Below, piece by piece: positions 36,938 to 50,049 of a DNA stretch of 64,000 nt. Below the pieces are notes generated by a model. It was not told the DNA's origin and did no database searches. It saw nothing but the letters and a program-made list of their open reading frames with translations. Source of the DNA: Mytilus californianus (Eukaryota > Mollusca > Bivalvia > Mytilida > Mytilidae); the NCBI RefSeq assembly GCF_021869535.1, contig NW_026262593.1:73474822-73538821 (forward strand), given 5' to 3'. Position numbers and translations under genes: made by a program. Position 1 is the first letter of the stretch. Each line of letters starts with the position of its first letter.

Positions 36938-37022
36938 ATCTTTGGCTTTCAAATATATGACCTTGAGCATTCCTGATGAAGGTAAAACTCGTGACATTTA
37001 TAAAGAGTTGTTTTCATTTTTT
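36938..37022 (+). repeat. Family L fragment
   Basis: CTTTCAAATATATGACCTTG and GCATTCCTGATGAAGGTAAA match the centre of 31843-32222. Confidence 0.6.
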
Positions 37023-37252
37023 TTCAAGAATATAAAGAACGTGAAATATGAAACTATTTTTATTTTTCATTTTCAACCGTGGTTTTACAATTAGTTCATG
37101 ATTCATTTAGGTGTGGTGCAATTTTAAGAGCTTGGCATGCTGTATAGATGTTGATCTTTAACATCTTATGGTTTTGTGTATTGTTAGGATGTGGTTTCAT
37201 GTGATATCTATATCCCTTTTCAGTCATATCCCAGTCTGCTTTTGAATCTACA

Positions 37253-37590
37253 GGCCCGAAGCTGAATTCTAATACAATTTTAGTTAGATTATAATGGCTT
37301 GTGAAGACGATTTTTACAGCAGTCATTCCCAAGGTCGCTGGACATTTGGCAAAGACCAGTAAAAATGGTTTTGACCAGTTAAGTGGTATGGATTACTGAA
37401 CCAAATGACCAGAAAAATTTTGAATTTTGTCCAAATCATAGGTGTAAATGTCCTGTAAAAAAGAGTCTGGTCCAGTTAAGAAGAATGTTTTACTGGACCA
37501 AATGTCCAATTTATTTCTCAAAGCCTTGGTAACTACTGTTTTACAGGCCCGACAGAAGTTTTACAAGCCTGGTCTGATGGGCCTGTGGTT
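37253..37590 (-). repeat. Family K repeat with an extra middle segment
   Basis: Inverted relative of 11140-11290, split by about 220 bp (37318-37540) rich in GACCAGT/ACTGG words. Confidence 0.6.
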
Positions 37591-37671
37591 GAGCATACAG
37601 TAAACACTGTATTATCCAATGATTTTAATTGAGTAGATCAAAGTTTCATGTTTTTTGTTTATACTTGTTCA

Positions 37672-38421
37672 GGGTCTGTCCCAGTGTCTGTGTTTGTCCC
37701 AGTGTCTGGGTTTGTCCCAGTGTCTGTGTTTGTCTCAGTGTCGGGGTCTGTCCCAGTGTCTGTGTTTGTCCCAGTGTCTTGGTCTGTCCCAGTGTATGTG
37801 TTTGTTTCAGTGTCTGTGTTTGTCTCAGTGTCTGGGTCTGTCCCAGTGTCTGTGTTTGTCCCAGTGTCTGTTTTTGTCTCAGTGTCTGTGTTTGTCTCAG
37901 TGTCTGGGTCTGTCCCAGTGTCTGGGTCTGTCCCAGTGTCTGTGTTTGTCCCAGTGTCTGTGTTTGTCCCAGTGTCTGTGTCTGTCTCAGTGTCTGTGTC
38001 TGTCCCAGTGTCTGGGTCTGTCCCAGTGTCTGTGTTTGTCCCAATGTCTGTGTTTGTCCCAGTGTCAGAGTCTGTCCCAGTGTCTGTGTTTGTCCCAGTG
38101 TCTTGGTCTGTCCCAGTGTCTGTGTTTGTCCCAGTGTCTGGGTTTGTCCCAGTGTCAGGGTTTGTCCCAGTGTTTGTGTTTGTCCCAGTGTCTGGGTTTG
38201 TCCCAGTGTCTGTGTTTGTCCCAGTGTCTGTGTTTGTCCCAGTGTCTGTGTTTGTCCCCGTGTCTGGGTTTGTCCCAGTGTCTGTGTTTGTCCCAGTGTC
38301 TGGGTCTGTCCCAGTGTCTGGGTTTGTCCCAGTGTCTGTGTTTGTCCCAGTATCTGGGTTTGTCCTAGTGTCTGTGTTTGTCCCAGTGTCTGGGTCTGTC
38401 CCAGTGTATGTGATTGTTCCA
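37672..38421 (+). repeat. 18-bp minisatellite, about 41 units
   Basis: The unit is close to TGTCCCAGTGTCTGTGTT, with GGGTCT and GGGTTT variants. As 18 is a multiple of three and the unit has no stop, all three forward frames and one reverse frame are open (282, 267, 237 and 258 residues). No splice or start context supports translation. Confidence 0.9.
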
Positions 38422-39179
38422 TCTACAATCGTTTTATATCGTGGTTCATAAATATAAATATTGTAGGACAGTCATGAGTGTTGATAGCATATAATGGAAT
38501 TGAAGTTATGCCCAACAAAATGAAGACCTATTGATATTTGAGATTCTGTGAACCTTGACCTCAAAATTTTGTGAACCTTGACTAGTTTAAGGTGTAATAC
38601 CACCAAATCACAGTACGTCACATCCGGTTGCATACGAAAAAGGGTAGAAAAAAATATTCCCTTGAATTTGACAGTTGTAGGAAATTAATCTTACATTTCA
38701 TTGCAGTAAAAAATTTCTGAGTAATAAACATATATCTTGGGTGTTTCAAAGCACCATTCTTTTTTTATTTGGTGTTTCTATAGAATATTTTGGAAACTTG
38801 AGGTTACATGGTTACTAAAGCTTGTACACAGGAAAAAAAAGGGTTGAACATTTTATTGGTTAACTTCCAGTGATGGTTTATTTTCTTATACGCAATGAAA
38901 TGTAATGTGAAATTTTGTCTATAGTACTGGGCAGGATAAAACTTTACTCATGCCAAGTATTTCTTTATTTGAAACAAAGATAAATTCTGCACAATTTTTT
39001 TGAAAAGTGCAAATTTAACAAAGACTAATAGGGGAAAAACAATGGTGGTATTACACATTTTAATGTCTTTAATCTCTTTCAACTGTGGGTTCAAACTTTC
39101 CACCTGTGAGACAAATTTATACAAACAATAATGAACAAAAACATGGTCCAGATAGCCAGACTTGGTACACTGGTACCAT

Positions 39180-39396
39180 ATAGATATAAGAAGATGTGGT
39201 ATGAGTGCCAATGAGACAACTCTCCATCCAAGTCACAATTTGTAAAAGTAAACCATTATAGGTCAAAGTACGGCCTTCAACACAGAGCCTTAGCTCACAC
39301 CGAACAGGAAGCTATAAAGGGCACCAAAAATGACTAGTGTAAAACCATTCAAACAGGAAAACCAACAGTCTAATCTATATAAAAAACGAGAAACAT
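39180..39396 (+). repeat. Family E element, 3'-truncated
   Basis: ATAAGAAGATGTGGTATGAG to AATCTATATAAAAAACGAG. Confidence 0.75.
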
Positions 39397-40354
39397 GTAT
39401 ATATACAACATGTTACAATCTGACAAAAGATCTATTAATTATTAAATCCACAGGCCTGAAGCCCATTTTAACAATCACACTACAATCTGCCAAAAGACCT
39501 ATTAATTATTGAATCAATAGGCCTGAAGATCAATTTACCAAAAACATTATTATGATTCTATTTGCCGGTTACACAGATTTACAGAGTTCCTGTTGCCAAC
39601 TTCCAGATATATTTTGTTCTCTTTTCAGTCAGGGGCATTCTGTAATACAGCTAGTATATTACATAACCATTGTGCCTTAGATATAAAAACCTTTCAGCAC
39701 TGAAAACATCAAATAAAATTTCCAGACAATTGCTAAGCATACTGGATCATTAATAATTCTAGAAAGATAATATAATATTTCATAGAGATGATTATTAAAC
39801 TCAGACATCTTGTGACAAATATCATGTTAAATCTTATTATTTTTATGTTGTTAGGCTGGTTGTCATGGCAGTTGTCGCATCATTTGATAAGTTATAGGAC
39901 AGTAAAGCATGAATAATTGACAATTTTTGCAGTGTAAAGACTGCAAATTATTGAACTATCGTAACAAGAGAAATTATGAAATGTCAAGTCTATTTATTGT
40001 CTTTTCTCAATAATATCATTTTTTCCATATATAGATTCATGTTGAGTTGAACCAGTCCCCAGCTATCCTAAGGGGATTTTTAAGTCCGCAAACACAATTC
40101 CCTCTATATATCATGATTTTACGTCAGCAAACACAATTCCCTTTATATTTCCAGATTTTACGTATGCAAACATAATTCCCTAGTTTTGTTAAGAATCATT
40201 TAATTTTTTTTTGCTCAATTGTTTCTATAAATAGATTAAAACCATCAATCATTTTCACCAACAATCATTCAACAAGTAATCTTTCTGGTGCAGTAAAATT
40301 GGTACCGTAATTGTAACATATTTCAAAAATTGTTTTGCCGGTATAGAAATTGAT

Positions 40355-40520
40355 TTATTGTTGGATGCTTAATGTCCAGTGGCAAATATTTCATGCATGT
40401 TCAGGACGAGAACAAATTGACAATTATTACAATAGGTAGGTTCTGAAATAGAAGTCGTCCGGAATGAAGGTCGGGGGAATTTGGACTGCTGGGGAAAAAT
40501 GAGGGTAAAATTATTGGAAA
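40355..40520 (+). repeat. Family H repeat
   Basis: GGCAAATATTTCATGCATGT, GGACGAGAACAAATT and the ATTTGGACTGC block shared with 42124-42270. Confidence 0.7.
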
Positions 40521-41149
40521 AGGACACCAGGCTGAGTATGGACCCAAGTCAAAGAGTTCTTGCGAGGGTTTTTTGGTCATCCCAATTTCCCTCTTAAAAC
40601 ATTATTTCCTACAAAAAAAGTAAAATCACAAAAATACTGAACTCTGAGGAAAATTCAAAAAGATAAGTCCCCAATCAAATGGCAAAATTAAAAGTTCAAA
40701 CACATCAAACAAAAGGATAACAACTGTCATATTCCTGACTTGGTACAGGTTAACAAAGTTATCTGACAAATGTATAAATGTGGCCTCAGCAGACTTAAGC
40801 ACTGGCCCGCTAGCCCAAGGCCAGTAGAATTTCGATAGGGCCAGTTGAACATAATGACTACTGGCCCCATTGGCCATTACATTTGACTGTATTATCACTT
40901 AGATAGTATTATAACGGTAAATCTTATTTGAGTTAAGGGCCAGTAAATTTACACTCTATTGGCCATACTTTTAAATTTTGGTAAGTCGACCTCTGGCCTG
41001 TGGTTGTCTTAATGTTTGCATTGTATGTTTCTATATTTTACAATGATGTTTTCGGGCAAAATATTAAAGTCAGTACTTTGGATTGATATAACTGTGACTT
41101 TTATAATATCTCAGTATAACTTATGATTAATTTTTATTTTTAGATCTTT

Positions 41150-41620
41150 TGTCAAAACAGACCCTATATCTCAAACCTTTATTTTTCTAAATGCTTAAGG
41201 ATATTAGCTTCTCTGTTTCAAAATAACAAGCTTTTAAATGACTGTTATAAATTGATAGTATAAAAAATAAAAGAACAGAAAAAAATGAAAAAAATGAAGG
41301 GTCTGTCTACTTGTTTTTGAGATATAAAATTTGGTGGGAAATAATTCTCTCTAGATTTTTCATACATTTAACATTGGCACCTTTTTCATTTGAAAAGTTA
41401 TGAAAAAATAACAAGGATTTTATAAGATTTTCAAAGATGGATTTTTAAACTATATGCAATCAAATCATGGAAAGAAAAGTAGGGGTTATCTATATGTAAT
41501 CAAATTATTGAAAGAAAAGAAGGGGTTAACAGTCAAAATTTTTAATGGCACTACATGGATAGAACCAGAGGATTCCGAATATCTGGCAAAAATTCTTAAA
41601 CAAGAGGAGCGAACATCCTT
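41150..41620 (+). repeat. Family I repeat
   Basis: GTTTCAAAATAACAAGC, TTTCATACATTTAACATTGG and GGATTCCGAATATCTGGCAA in the same order as at 54480-54870. Confidence 0.7.
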
Positions 41621-42123
41621 AAGATATTAAAATATTTCACAAGCAAGCTGTTGTTAAATTGTTACAAATTTCAAAGAAAAATATTTAAAGTAAGTCAGGT
41701 TAAGATTGATTTTTTAAAACAACAGATTCATCGATTTTCTAAAGTCAATTTTTCAAAAGTGATTTCTTATAAAAACAAGAAGATTTCCTTTAATACTATG
41801 TAAACAATGCAAATATCAATATTTTTTCAAAGTCACCAATATCAACTATCATTCATTCAGCTAGTATTGTATTTTATGTCGTTTGCAATGAATCTAAATT
41901 TTAATGTCTGATTTTCATGCTTGTGATAATTTGACATTAGAAATTTTAGTGTGCATTTATCACTGTGATATTTTTAATAATGGACGAAAATGTGCAATTA
42001 ATTATAACGATTTATGTAAGCGCTACCTACATTACAAGTTGTTCTACCAAACTTAAAATGCAATTTTTTGAAATACCTGTATTCAATCCAATTTTTCATA
42101 ATAAGAAAACATTTCAAAAATAG

Positions 42124-42270
42124 TTGTTGGTTGCTTAATGTCCAGTTGCAAATATTTCATGCATGTTCAGGACGAGAACAAATTAACAATAAGTACAATA
42201 GGTATGTCCTGTAATAGAGGCTGTCCGGGACGAAGGTCAGTAAAATTTGGACTGCCATGGGAAAATGAGG
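42124..42270 (+). repeat. Family H repeat
   Basis: Close relative of 40355-40520 (TTGCTTAATGTCCAGT start). Confidence 0.7.
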
Positions 42271-42645
42271 GTAAGTCAGAAATTTAGCCTTGCAACAGTC
42301 CACCTACGGACCCCTTAAAGAGTTGTTCTTAACTTGCAAAGGGCTTGGCACTCTCTTTACAGGAGGCATCGGATTTAGCGTCCCCATTCTGACCAGGCGT
42401 GAATTTACAGTAAATGGTAATCCTGATAATTGGTGGGCTTTTAATTTATGAAAACACGAGTAACAAAATTCAAACTTTTAAGGCCTAAACATCTATTTTC
42501 AGGACCACTATATTAGTTCACAAATGAAAGTTTAATTTTACCCCTTCAAGGCACTTCTAGAAATGCTAAATTAAGATAGATGAAAAGTAAACAACAGATT
42601 GCACATATAAGTAGTGAAATTATCAAATGCTATCTTTGTAAAAAT

Positions 42646-42850
42646 AAGGCGATGAGGTAAGATTGCCAATGAGACAACTATCCACCAAAGTTCAAATAAA
42701 GTGGATGTAAGCAATTAAAGGCAACCATACAACCTTCAACAATGAGAAAAACCCATACCTTATGGTCGGCTATAAAAGGCCATAACATGAAAAATATGAA
42801 ACAATTCAATTGAGAAAACTAACAGCCTAGTTTATAACAAAACAATTTAA
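42646..42850 (+). repeat. Family F element
   Basis: AAGATTGCCAATGAGACAAC to AACTAACAGCCTAGTTTA. Confidence 0.75.
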
Positions 42851-43063
42851 GAAAACAAACATGCTATCTTTGGTTTATTTTCAGGACCCACTGTGAACTT
42901 CTGATATATATACAAAGGAGGAGCAAGCTCTGTATTCAAATTATATCAAAAAAACTCACAAGACAGAAAAAAATTGTCGGAGAGTCCTTTCTAATTTTGC
43001 TGTAGCCTCAGGACTCGGGGTCAGAATTATACATATCAATATAATTCTTTTAATTTCTGAATG

Positions 43064-43263
43064 AGGGTCTGGATCAGGTGTGCAGAATAAAGGGTTAAAA
43101 AAATAAAGAATAGAGAAAAATAGGTCAAAATAATAAAGAATAGAGATTAACAGGTCAAAAAAAATAAACAATAGAGATTAATGGGCAAAATAAATAATGA
43201 AAAGAGAAAATTGGTCTAAAAAATTAAAAAATAAAGCAATAAAGGACCCCCCATCCAGACTTT
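43064..43263 (-). mobile_element. Family A TIR element
   Basis: AGGGTCTGGATCAGG start and CCCATCCAGACT end, with AAATAAAGAATAGAGA-type units inside. Confidence 0.7.
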
Positions 43264-43479
43264 CCTGAATGGATGGAAGGCAAAAGACAACATAACAATC
43301 AATATCAATCCAAGTGTGCGAAGTTACTAAATTAAGCCAAGAATGCTATTAAAAGTCCCACTCATAATAGACAACATTCCATATATATATATGCACTTTC
43401 TTGATGGTGATGTTTTGTTTTAGTTGCCAAGATAAAATAAAACATTTCTTTATCTTATTAATAGTATTTCGAGATATTT

Positions 43480-45500
43480 TTGTCATTCAGCAGGGGCGTT
43501 TTTAAATTATTGATGCGAGTTCCTTATTCATTGTCACAACAAACACAGTCTAGAAATAGATCACGAGATCAATTTCTTTGCACTCTCACTAGATAAAATC
43601 AGCTGATCAAAAGGTTTAAAAAGTCAGTTGTAGTGTCGTTTTTAAATAATGTATACAAGTTCCTCATTAGTGTTATTCATCGTCACAACAAATATGGTAA
43701 AAAATTAGATGATGGAATCTTTGCAATCTCACCGATTATTATATCAAAAGGATTAAAAATGCAACAGTAGTCAGTACAAATAGGGCATTTCGTTTTTTTA
43801 ATAATTGATGCCATTAAGTTCCTTATTCATTTTAATCATTGCCACAACAAACACGGTCTAAAAATAGATAAACAATTTTTTTTCATACAGTCATGATAAG
43901 ATTTGCAGATCAAAAGGTTAAAAAAGTCAACAGTAGTCATTACAGGTGGCAGGCCTAATTGATGCAAGTTTCTTAGACATGACATTCATTGTCACAACAA
44001 ACACGTCTAAAAATAGATTAAAAAATCCATGTCTTGGTACTATCAACAATAAGTTTAACAGATCAATTGGTAAAAAAGAAAACAGTAGTCAGAAAAGCAG
44101 GGGCGTTTTTTAATAACTGATGCAAGTTCCTTATTTATCTTATCATTGTCACAACAAACAGTCTAAAAATAGATAACAATAAAAATAGAAAAATAATCTA
44201 TTCCTCACACTCTCTCTGATCAATAAGACTAACAGATCAAAAGGATGAAAAATTCAACAGTAGTCAGTACAACAGGGTTATTTTAATAATTGATGAAATT
44301 AAATTCCTTATTCATGTACGTTATTTGTTGTCACAACAAACAGGGTAAAAAAATAGAGGACAATTTTTTTTTCATATTTTTAAGGATACAAGATTAGGAG
44401 ATTAAAAAGAGGAAAAACTCCAACAGTTATCATTAAAGAATAGGTGTTTTTTTTAATAATCGATGCAAGTATAGTATTCATTTTAATCATTGTCACAACA
44501 AACAGTCTAAAAATAGATTATGAAACATTTTTTTTCAAACCTCACTGATAAGATTAACAGATCAAAAGAATGAAAAATTCAACAGTACAACACAGGCGTT
44601 TTTTAATAAATGATGCAAGTTTAGTATTCATTTTATTCATTGTCACAACAAACATGGTCTAAAGAAGATTACGAAACCATTTTTTTAGAACCTTACTAAT
44701 AAGTTTAACAGATCAAAAGGATGAATAAGTCAAAAGTACAACATAGGTGTTTTTTAATAAATGATGCAAGTTTGGTATTCATTTTATTCATTATCAAAAC
44801 AAACACAGTCTAAAAATAGATATAAAAAAAATTTCATATTTTTAAAAATAAGATTAAGAGATGAAAAAGATGAAAAAGGCAACAGTTATCAATAAAAAAA
44901 GGGTGTTTTTTTATTAATTGGTGCAAGTTCAGTGTTCAATTTATTCATTGTCACAACAAATACAGTCTAAAATAAGATTACAAAATCTTTTTTTATCAAT
45001 TACTCTCACTGATAAGATTAAAAAAAATATCAAAAGGATAAAAAAAAGTCAACAGTAGAACACAGGAATTTTTTAATAATTGATGTAAGTTCAGTCATCA
45101 TTTTAATCATTGTCACAACAAACATGGTCTAAAAATAGAGTACGAAACATTTTTTTTATACTCTAACTGATCAAAAGGATGAAAAATTCAACAGTACAAC
45201 ACAGGTGTTTTTTAATAATTGTAGCTAATGTCTTAATATTCATTGTCACCACAAACATGGTCTTAAAATAGATAATGAAATCCAATTCTACCCACCCCCA
45301 CCCCAACCCCCTCATAAAATCAGCAGATCATAAAGGATGAAAAAGTCAAAAGTACAACACAGGCATTTTTTTAATTATTAATAAAAGTTCCGTATTCATT
45401 GTCACAACAAACATTGTCTTAAAATAGATTACAAAACCCATTTTTTCATACCCTAACCGATAATTAGATAAATAAGATCAAAGGATGAAAATGTAAACAG
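43480..45500. repeat. Diverged satellite of about 155 bp, about 13 units
   Basis: The landmark CATTGTCACAACAAACA(C) recurs at roughly 150-165 bp steps from 43535 to 45402, with AGATCAAAAGGATGAAAAA and TTTTTAATAATTGATGCAAG between. Units differ by 20% or more and vary in length, so it is an old array. No flanking pearl-like head or tail was found. Confidence 0.75.
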
Positions 45501-46161
45501 TAAAGGTCGTTGTCTAGGTAAATAAATGAAACAGTATTGGAAGACAAATAAAATCTAAACTCGTGAATACCAAACGTGCAATATCCACGATAAACTTAAT
45601 CAACCTAGATAATCGAGAACAAAGATAAAGTAGATAAAGACCATGATCGGTGAACCGTGACCAATCTCCGATCGGTCCTAGAATCCTAATGAATCAACAG
45701 CTTTGATTAGTAAGTTATTGATCGGAAATAATATATATATACCTTCGACCTTTAATGGAGAAAAAATCTATCAAATTGAAAATAAATTGGTTCTGTTTCA
45801 ATAATCCTGAGGCAACTAGGGATTTTCACTTCATTATGACGATGACATGCATATTCTCTTTAGAAATAGATGAACACTTTAAACAAGACTATAGTTGTAT
45901 CAGAGCAAATGAATCACGAATCAAACAATCATATAAAAATCAGTAATTTTGAGTTGACATATGATTTCGGCACTTGTCAATTGATCTTTAACCTATGTAA
46001 CTATTTTTAATACACTTGTGGTGTTGGGTTGCTGTCTCATTCATGTATACCACACTCCCTCCTCATTTCTTTCACATATAACCAAAGGTGTATTTTTGGG
46101 TTGCTGCCTCTTTCATTTACAACACTTCTCTTCTCCTTAAAATAATAATGGTTTTATAGTT

Positions 46162-46411
46162 AACTGTAAAGTCAGAAATTTACAATTTTTAAGATTGTTG
46201 AGCAGTCAACAAAAATATGAGATTTTTCATTGTGATTGCAGGAAATATTGTTAAAAAATAATGATATGCAAGTTTGAATAGGATAATGCTGTAAACAAAT
46301 AACGGTATCAAAATCTAAAATGCGATTTTTTTATTTTTTTTTGTGAGATCTATCATTCTATCCTGTAACAATTTTTGCAAAAAAAAAAAAAAACATTTCT
46401 GAATTTTCGGT
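46162..46411. mobile_element. Family C element, diverged copy
   Basis: TAACTGTAAAGTCAGAAATT at the left and CATTTCTGAATTTTCGG at the right. Confidence 0.55.
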
Positions 46412-48362
46412 CTTCTATGAGACATTGTTAGAAGTTAGCCATGATAAAATTAGAATAAAAACCGTCTTAAACTTGTGGATTTTTTTATAATCAACGATAC
46501 AGCTATAAATACAGGTAATTAATCAAAATGTTTAACAGCCGATGGAAAGATGCTTTTTCTGCTGCATAGAAATGACATTGGGACATTTATCAAACTTATC
46601 TTTATCTCACTACTTGGTAATTATATTTTGCGGTCAACTGATTAATTAGTTTTAGATAATAGGATCAACACATCAGAACCAGCAAAAACATTTATCATCT
46701 TTGAAACAAAACCCTAAGTACTTTTAAGAGGATCTTGTACGACACAAACCTTCTTTGATCAAAAACAAGTGCTCTTACATCTATTTTTATTCTGATCTTA
46801 CGAAATGTGAAAAAAAATCTTCAGAACAGTAAAATATGAGCTGCTTCGGATAGAAATCGACCTCATGCAAATGAATATCAATACATCGGTTAACTTATTT
46901 GAAAAAGTCTCTATGCAAAATATGTAACTGTTTGAAAATTGAATTAATAAAAGATCCCTACATACAGACAAACAATCATCTTTTATTTCGTATTTGAATG
47001 TTTCAAAATGTATCAAAGTCTTATACATGTACATGTATACGTGCATTTGCAGAGGTCAATTTCTATTCCGACACAGCTCATATTACATGTATTATGATGT
47101 TGTACCAACATTTCCTCCAAAATCAATTCAGATGTACGTTTTGGTGGGATTCATGTTGCTCAGTCTTTAGTTTTCTATGTTTTGTTTTATGTACTACTGT
47201 ATAACTTTTTTTTTTTTTTTTTTTATTTGTTTTTTTTATTGCCATGGCATTGTCAGTTAAGAAACAGTTTATGGCAGCTGTAGATTTTATTTTATTTAAC
47301 CATGGGTTGGGCATTTATATTCAATTATCTGGACTGATTTGTTTATTTTGAATCAGAATAGAAATAACCGTATTGTATTCAAAATATTCTGAAAAATTCA
47401 AATACAAGATCCAAAATGCTGTTAACTACTTAACTACCTGATGGTTTAGGATATATGAGAAACCAGGAAAATCAAAAGGTCAGACAAAGAAGATGTACAG
47501 ATATTTAAAGAAAAGATTTTTTTTGTAATTCAAAAACTATTTCTCTTATTCCAAATGTTAAAAAGAAATCTTTTCTTTATATTTTCTAACATCTCCTTTG
47601 TCCATTGAATTCAATTTGAGATTTCATAGAATAAAATCTACCTTACAAAATTTCATCAAAGTAAATGAAAACCAAAGAACAAAGGCAGGAAGTAATTTAT
47701 AAAAAAGGTTTTACAAAATTGTCCATTCTAATCACTAACAAAAGAAAACTAATACTTCATCACGACTGGAAGTTCATAAGGTAAGCCTTCATTAAGGGAT
47801 AGTGAGAAATCAAACGGACCTTCAATTTAATCAAACGCACCAACTCTTTGATCTATTCTAATCAATACAAAATCTTCATTAGCCATGCATCATATACACA
47901 AATGATCATAGATAAATTTCTTTTACAGCATCATCGGCATCAGGTACATAAATAAACTCTTATAATAACATCTTACGGCATGTTAACATTTTAAAAAGAC
48001 GAGGCCACTGAAGTCTATGGTTGATATTTGATTAACAGTAATGAGCTTAGATGAAGATACAAATATTTATTGCCATTAAAAGTCTAAATGTAAGGAACTT
48101 ATGACAAGATAACTCTAGTTATGTGCCATACATTTCAATGTCTTAATGAAAACAACAGAAACGGATAAAAACTGACTAACGAATACAATATAATTAATTG
48201 ATGTGACCACTACTTTCTTTTGTTCAAAGTAAATTTCATTTGTTACTCAGAAATTCCATCATAATTGCATTGTTTTAAAGAAAACTTGTCATTCAGAAAA
48301 AGATTGCCAGGACAGCCCCTTTACACCCAGTCTCTCAAAATCCCACTTGTCCTAAGAGTGTA

Positions 48363-48545
48363 ACTAGTGTAAATTGGTTCAGCCTATTTGGTTCAGTCTA
48401 TTGATAAATTGGTTCAGACTAGTGAAAATTGGTTCAGACTAGTAAAATTGCTTCAGGGTAGTGGAAATTGGTTCAGCCTAGTGAAAATTGGTTCAGGCTA
48501 GTGAAAATTGGTTGACTAGTGAGAATTGGTTCAGGTTAGTGAAAA
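48363..48545. repeat. Tandem array of about 22 bp, eight units
   Basis: Units like AGTGAAAATTGGTTCAGGCT repeat with small changes, starting about 65 bp beyond the end of exon 3, inside intron 3. Confidence 0.8.
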
Positions 48546-48610
48546 ATTTCAAAAATATGGTTTAATGAGTTCTATTTCCCCAAACTGTTCTCCACCATCA
48601 ATGTACCCAC

Positions 48611-48800
48611 CTTTTACAGATTCCCTTTAACCATGTGTCTATAGACCTGAAGTGGTAAACTGTATTGCTAAAACTTTTAGCCTCAAATTTATAATGGTCC
48701 CAGATCTGGACCTTGCCATTGTTCCATCGAGCACCAATAGTCTTGGGTCCGCTTCCTAACCAGATTTCTACATGGGTCATGAAATGCTTCTGGTTTGTGG
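48611..48800 (-). CDS. Exon 3: histidine half of the NlpC/P60-like domain
   Basis: 190 bp giving 62 whole codons (residues 121-182). The acceptor is GATTTTTTTCAG at 48801-48802 and the donor is AAAAG/GTGGGT at 48610. The block MTHVEIWLGSG matches the H-V-G-I-Y-L-G-N-G motif of NlpC/P60 domains, making His129 the expected base. In the family the next segment usually reads like K-x-I-H-A, where His, Asn or Gln completes the triad. Here it reads KTIGARW, with Gly in that place. His155 (IWDHYKF) is a possible substitute but sits too far along to be assumed equivalent. The rest (SNTVYHFRSIDTWLKGICK) leads into the last exon. Reading past the donor meets a stop within three codons, as expected for an intron. 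Confidence 0.87.
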
Positions 48801-49202
48801 CTGAAAAAAATCAAAAAATCTTTACAATATTACAGAAAACTACTATAATTAAAGCTCTTAAGTGTCCAAAACCTTTTATCAAGATAAAATTAGTAAATTT
48901 TGCTAATTAATATAATCTAAAGACGTCATCATGGAATAGAAGTTCCTTTATAATACTTGTTCCAAATGGAAAAAAAATATAATTCTGGAATATTATAAGG
49001 GGTACCCAACACTTTGAATAAAATAGATTTGGCTCATTCAATATTCATAAAATTTTGACAAAAAATATTTACTTCGACCTGTTGACAAAATTTCAAGAAA
49101 TTTGAACCACACAATTGACAGGAATAATTTTATTAGATATATAGCAGTTTTGACACACACTTAATTTTGATAATTGAGAAGCTTGATTTCTCTTGACTTG
49201 TA

Positions 49203-49414
49203 TACTGTGAATTCATTTATTTTCGTGGGTACCAATTTTCGTGGATTGAGAAAAACTCACACTTTCGTGGATATTTAATTTCGTGGTTTTACCATAGTCT
49301 GCATACAGGCCAATGGAAAATTTGGAATTCCTTGAACATTTAAATTCGTGGTTTACCTGTACCCACGAAATCCACGAAAATTGGTATCCAACGAAAAATA
49401 ATGAATCCACAGTA
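49203..49414 (-). mobile_element. Family B element, well-preserved copy
   Basis: TACTGTGAATTCATTTATTT to AATGAATCCACAGTA, reverse orientation; all internal inverted blocks are intact. Confidence 0.8.
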
Positions 49415-49699
49415 GTATGCGATTAAAACATTCAGTTGATTTTTAAGGAGATAACTCCCTAAGGTGTTCGGTACCCCCCTAAGGTATTTGTTCCCAAGGG
49501 AATAAAGGATATACAATATTTGTTCTAAAAGAAACAGATATTATAACATTGTTAATAACAAAGTTTCCAAGGAACTGTTAGAAGGAACAAGTTTACGTCA
49601 ACACAAATATCTGTCCATAAATGGTTGGCCTCCAGATGGCTTTTTGGTTGTTTGTGTAGGTTGTTGTCTTACTGAAGTATAGAGTTCCATAGTTCATGT

Positions 49700-49930
49700 A
49701 GTTCTTGAAAAGTGGTGGTCTGAAGATCCTGACTTGAAAAGTGGTGGTCTGAAGATCCTGTTTTGAAAAGTGGTGGTCTGAAGATCCTGTTTTGAAAAGT
49801 GGTGGTCTGAAGATCCTGACAACCAAAATTTGGCAAAAAAACGACACAATTTTGGTATTTTGCAAATAATAATGAGGATTTCTTCAAGGACCACCAAGGA
49901 AAAAAGACTTTGGAGAACTTTGGTGTTCTA
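49700..49930 (-). repeat. Family J repeat with a 29-bp expansion
   Basis: TTGAAAAGTGGTGGTCTGAA starts four times at 29-bp spacing (about 49705-49818), then continues as at 21133-21320. The single-unit copy there suggests the expansion occurred here. Frames of 67-90 residues come from the expansion. Confidence 0.75.
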
Positions 49931-50049
49931 GCTAGGATTTTAGAACAGAGAAACAGGTGAAAACAGACAACTTTTAATAGATTTTAATAAATCAATAAAC
50001 TGTTAACACAGAGATCTGTCTTGCCATTTTGTTTTTCAATGGTAAAATA

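Larger units (their letters stand above)
20114..48610 (-). other. Intron 3 of the NlpC/P60-like gene
   Basis: About 28.5 kb between the end of the catalytic domain and the terminal exon. It is filled by interspersed elements and tandem arrays listed separately. The open frames inside it either coincide with repeats or have no recognisable protein family. Stretches with nothing recognised: 21330-22230, 29040-30230 (inside a composite element), 35000-36630, 38430-39180 and 46420-48350. Confidence 0.75.

Noticed and set aside
37629..38477. Open frames of 237-282 residues on both strands
   Set aside because: They are produced by an 18-bp repeat with no stop in most frames; several overlapping frames are equally open.
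48598..48780. Reading exon 3 as a complete 60-residue small gene starting at its internal Met
   Set aside because: The frame continues upstream to a good acceptor and the last codons lie past a good donor; phase and domain continuity show it is an internal exon.
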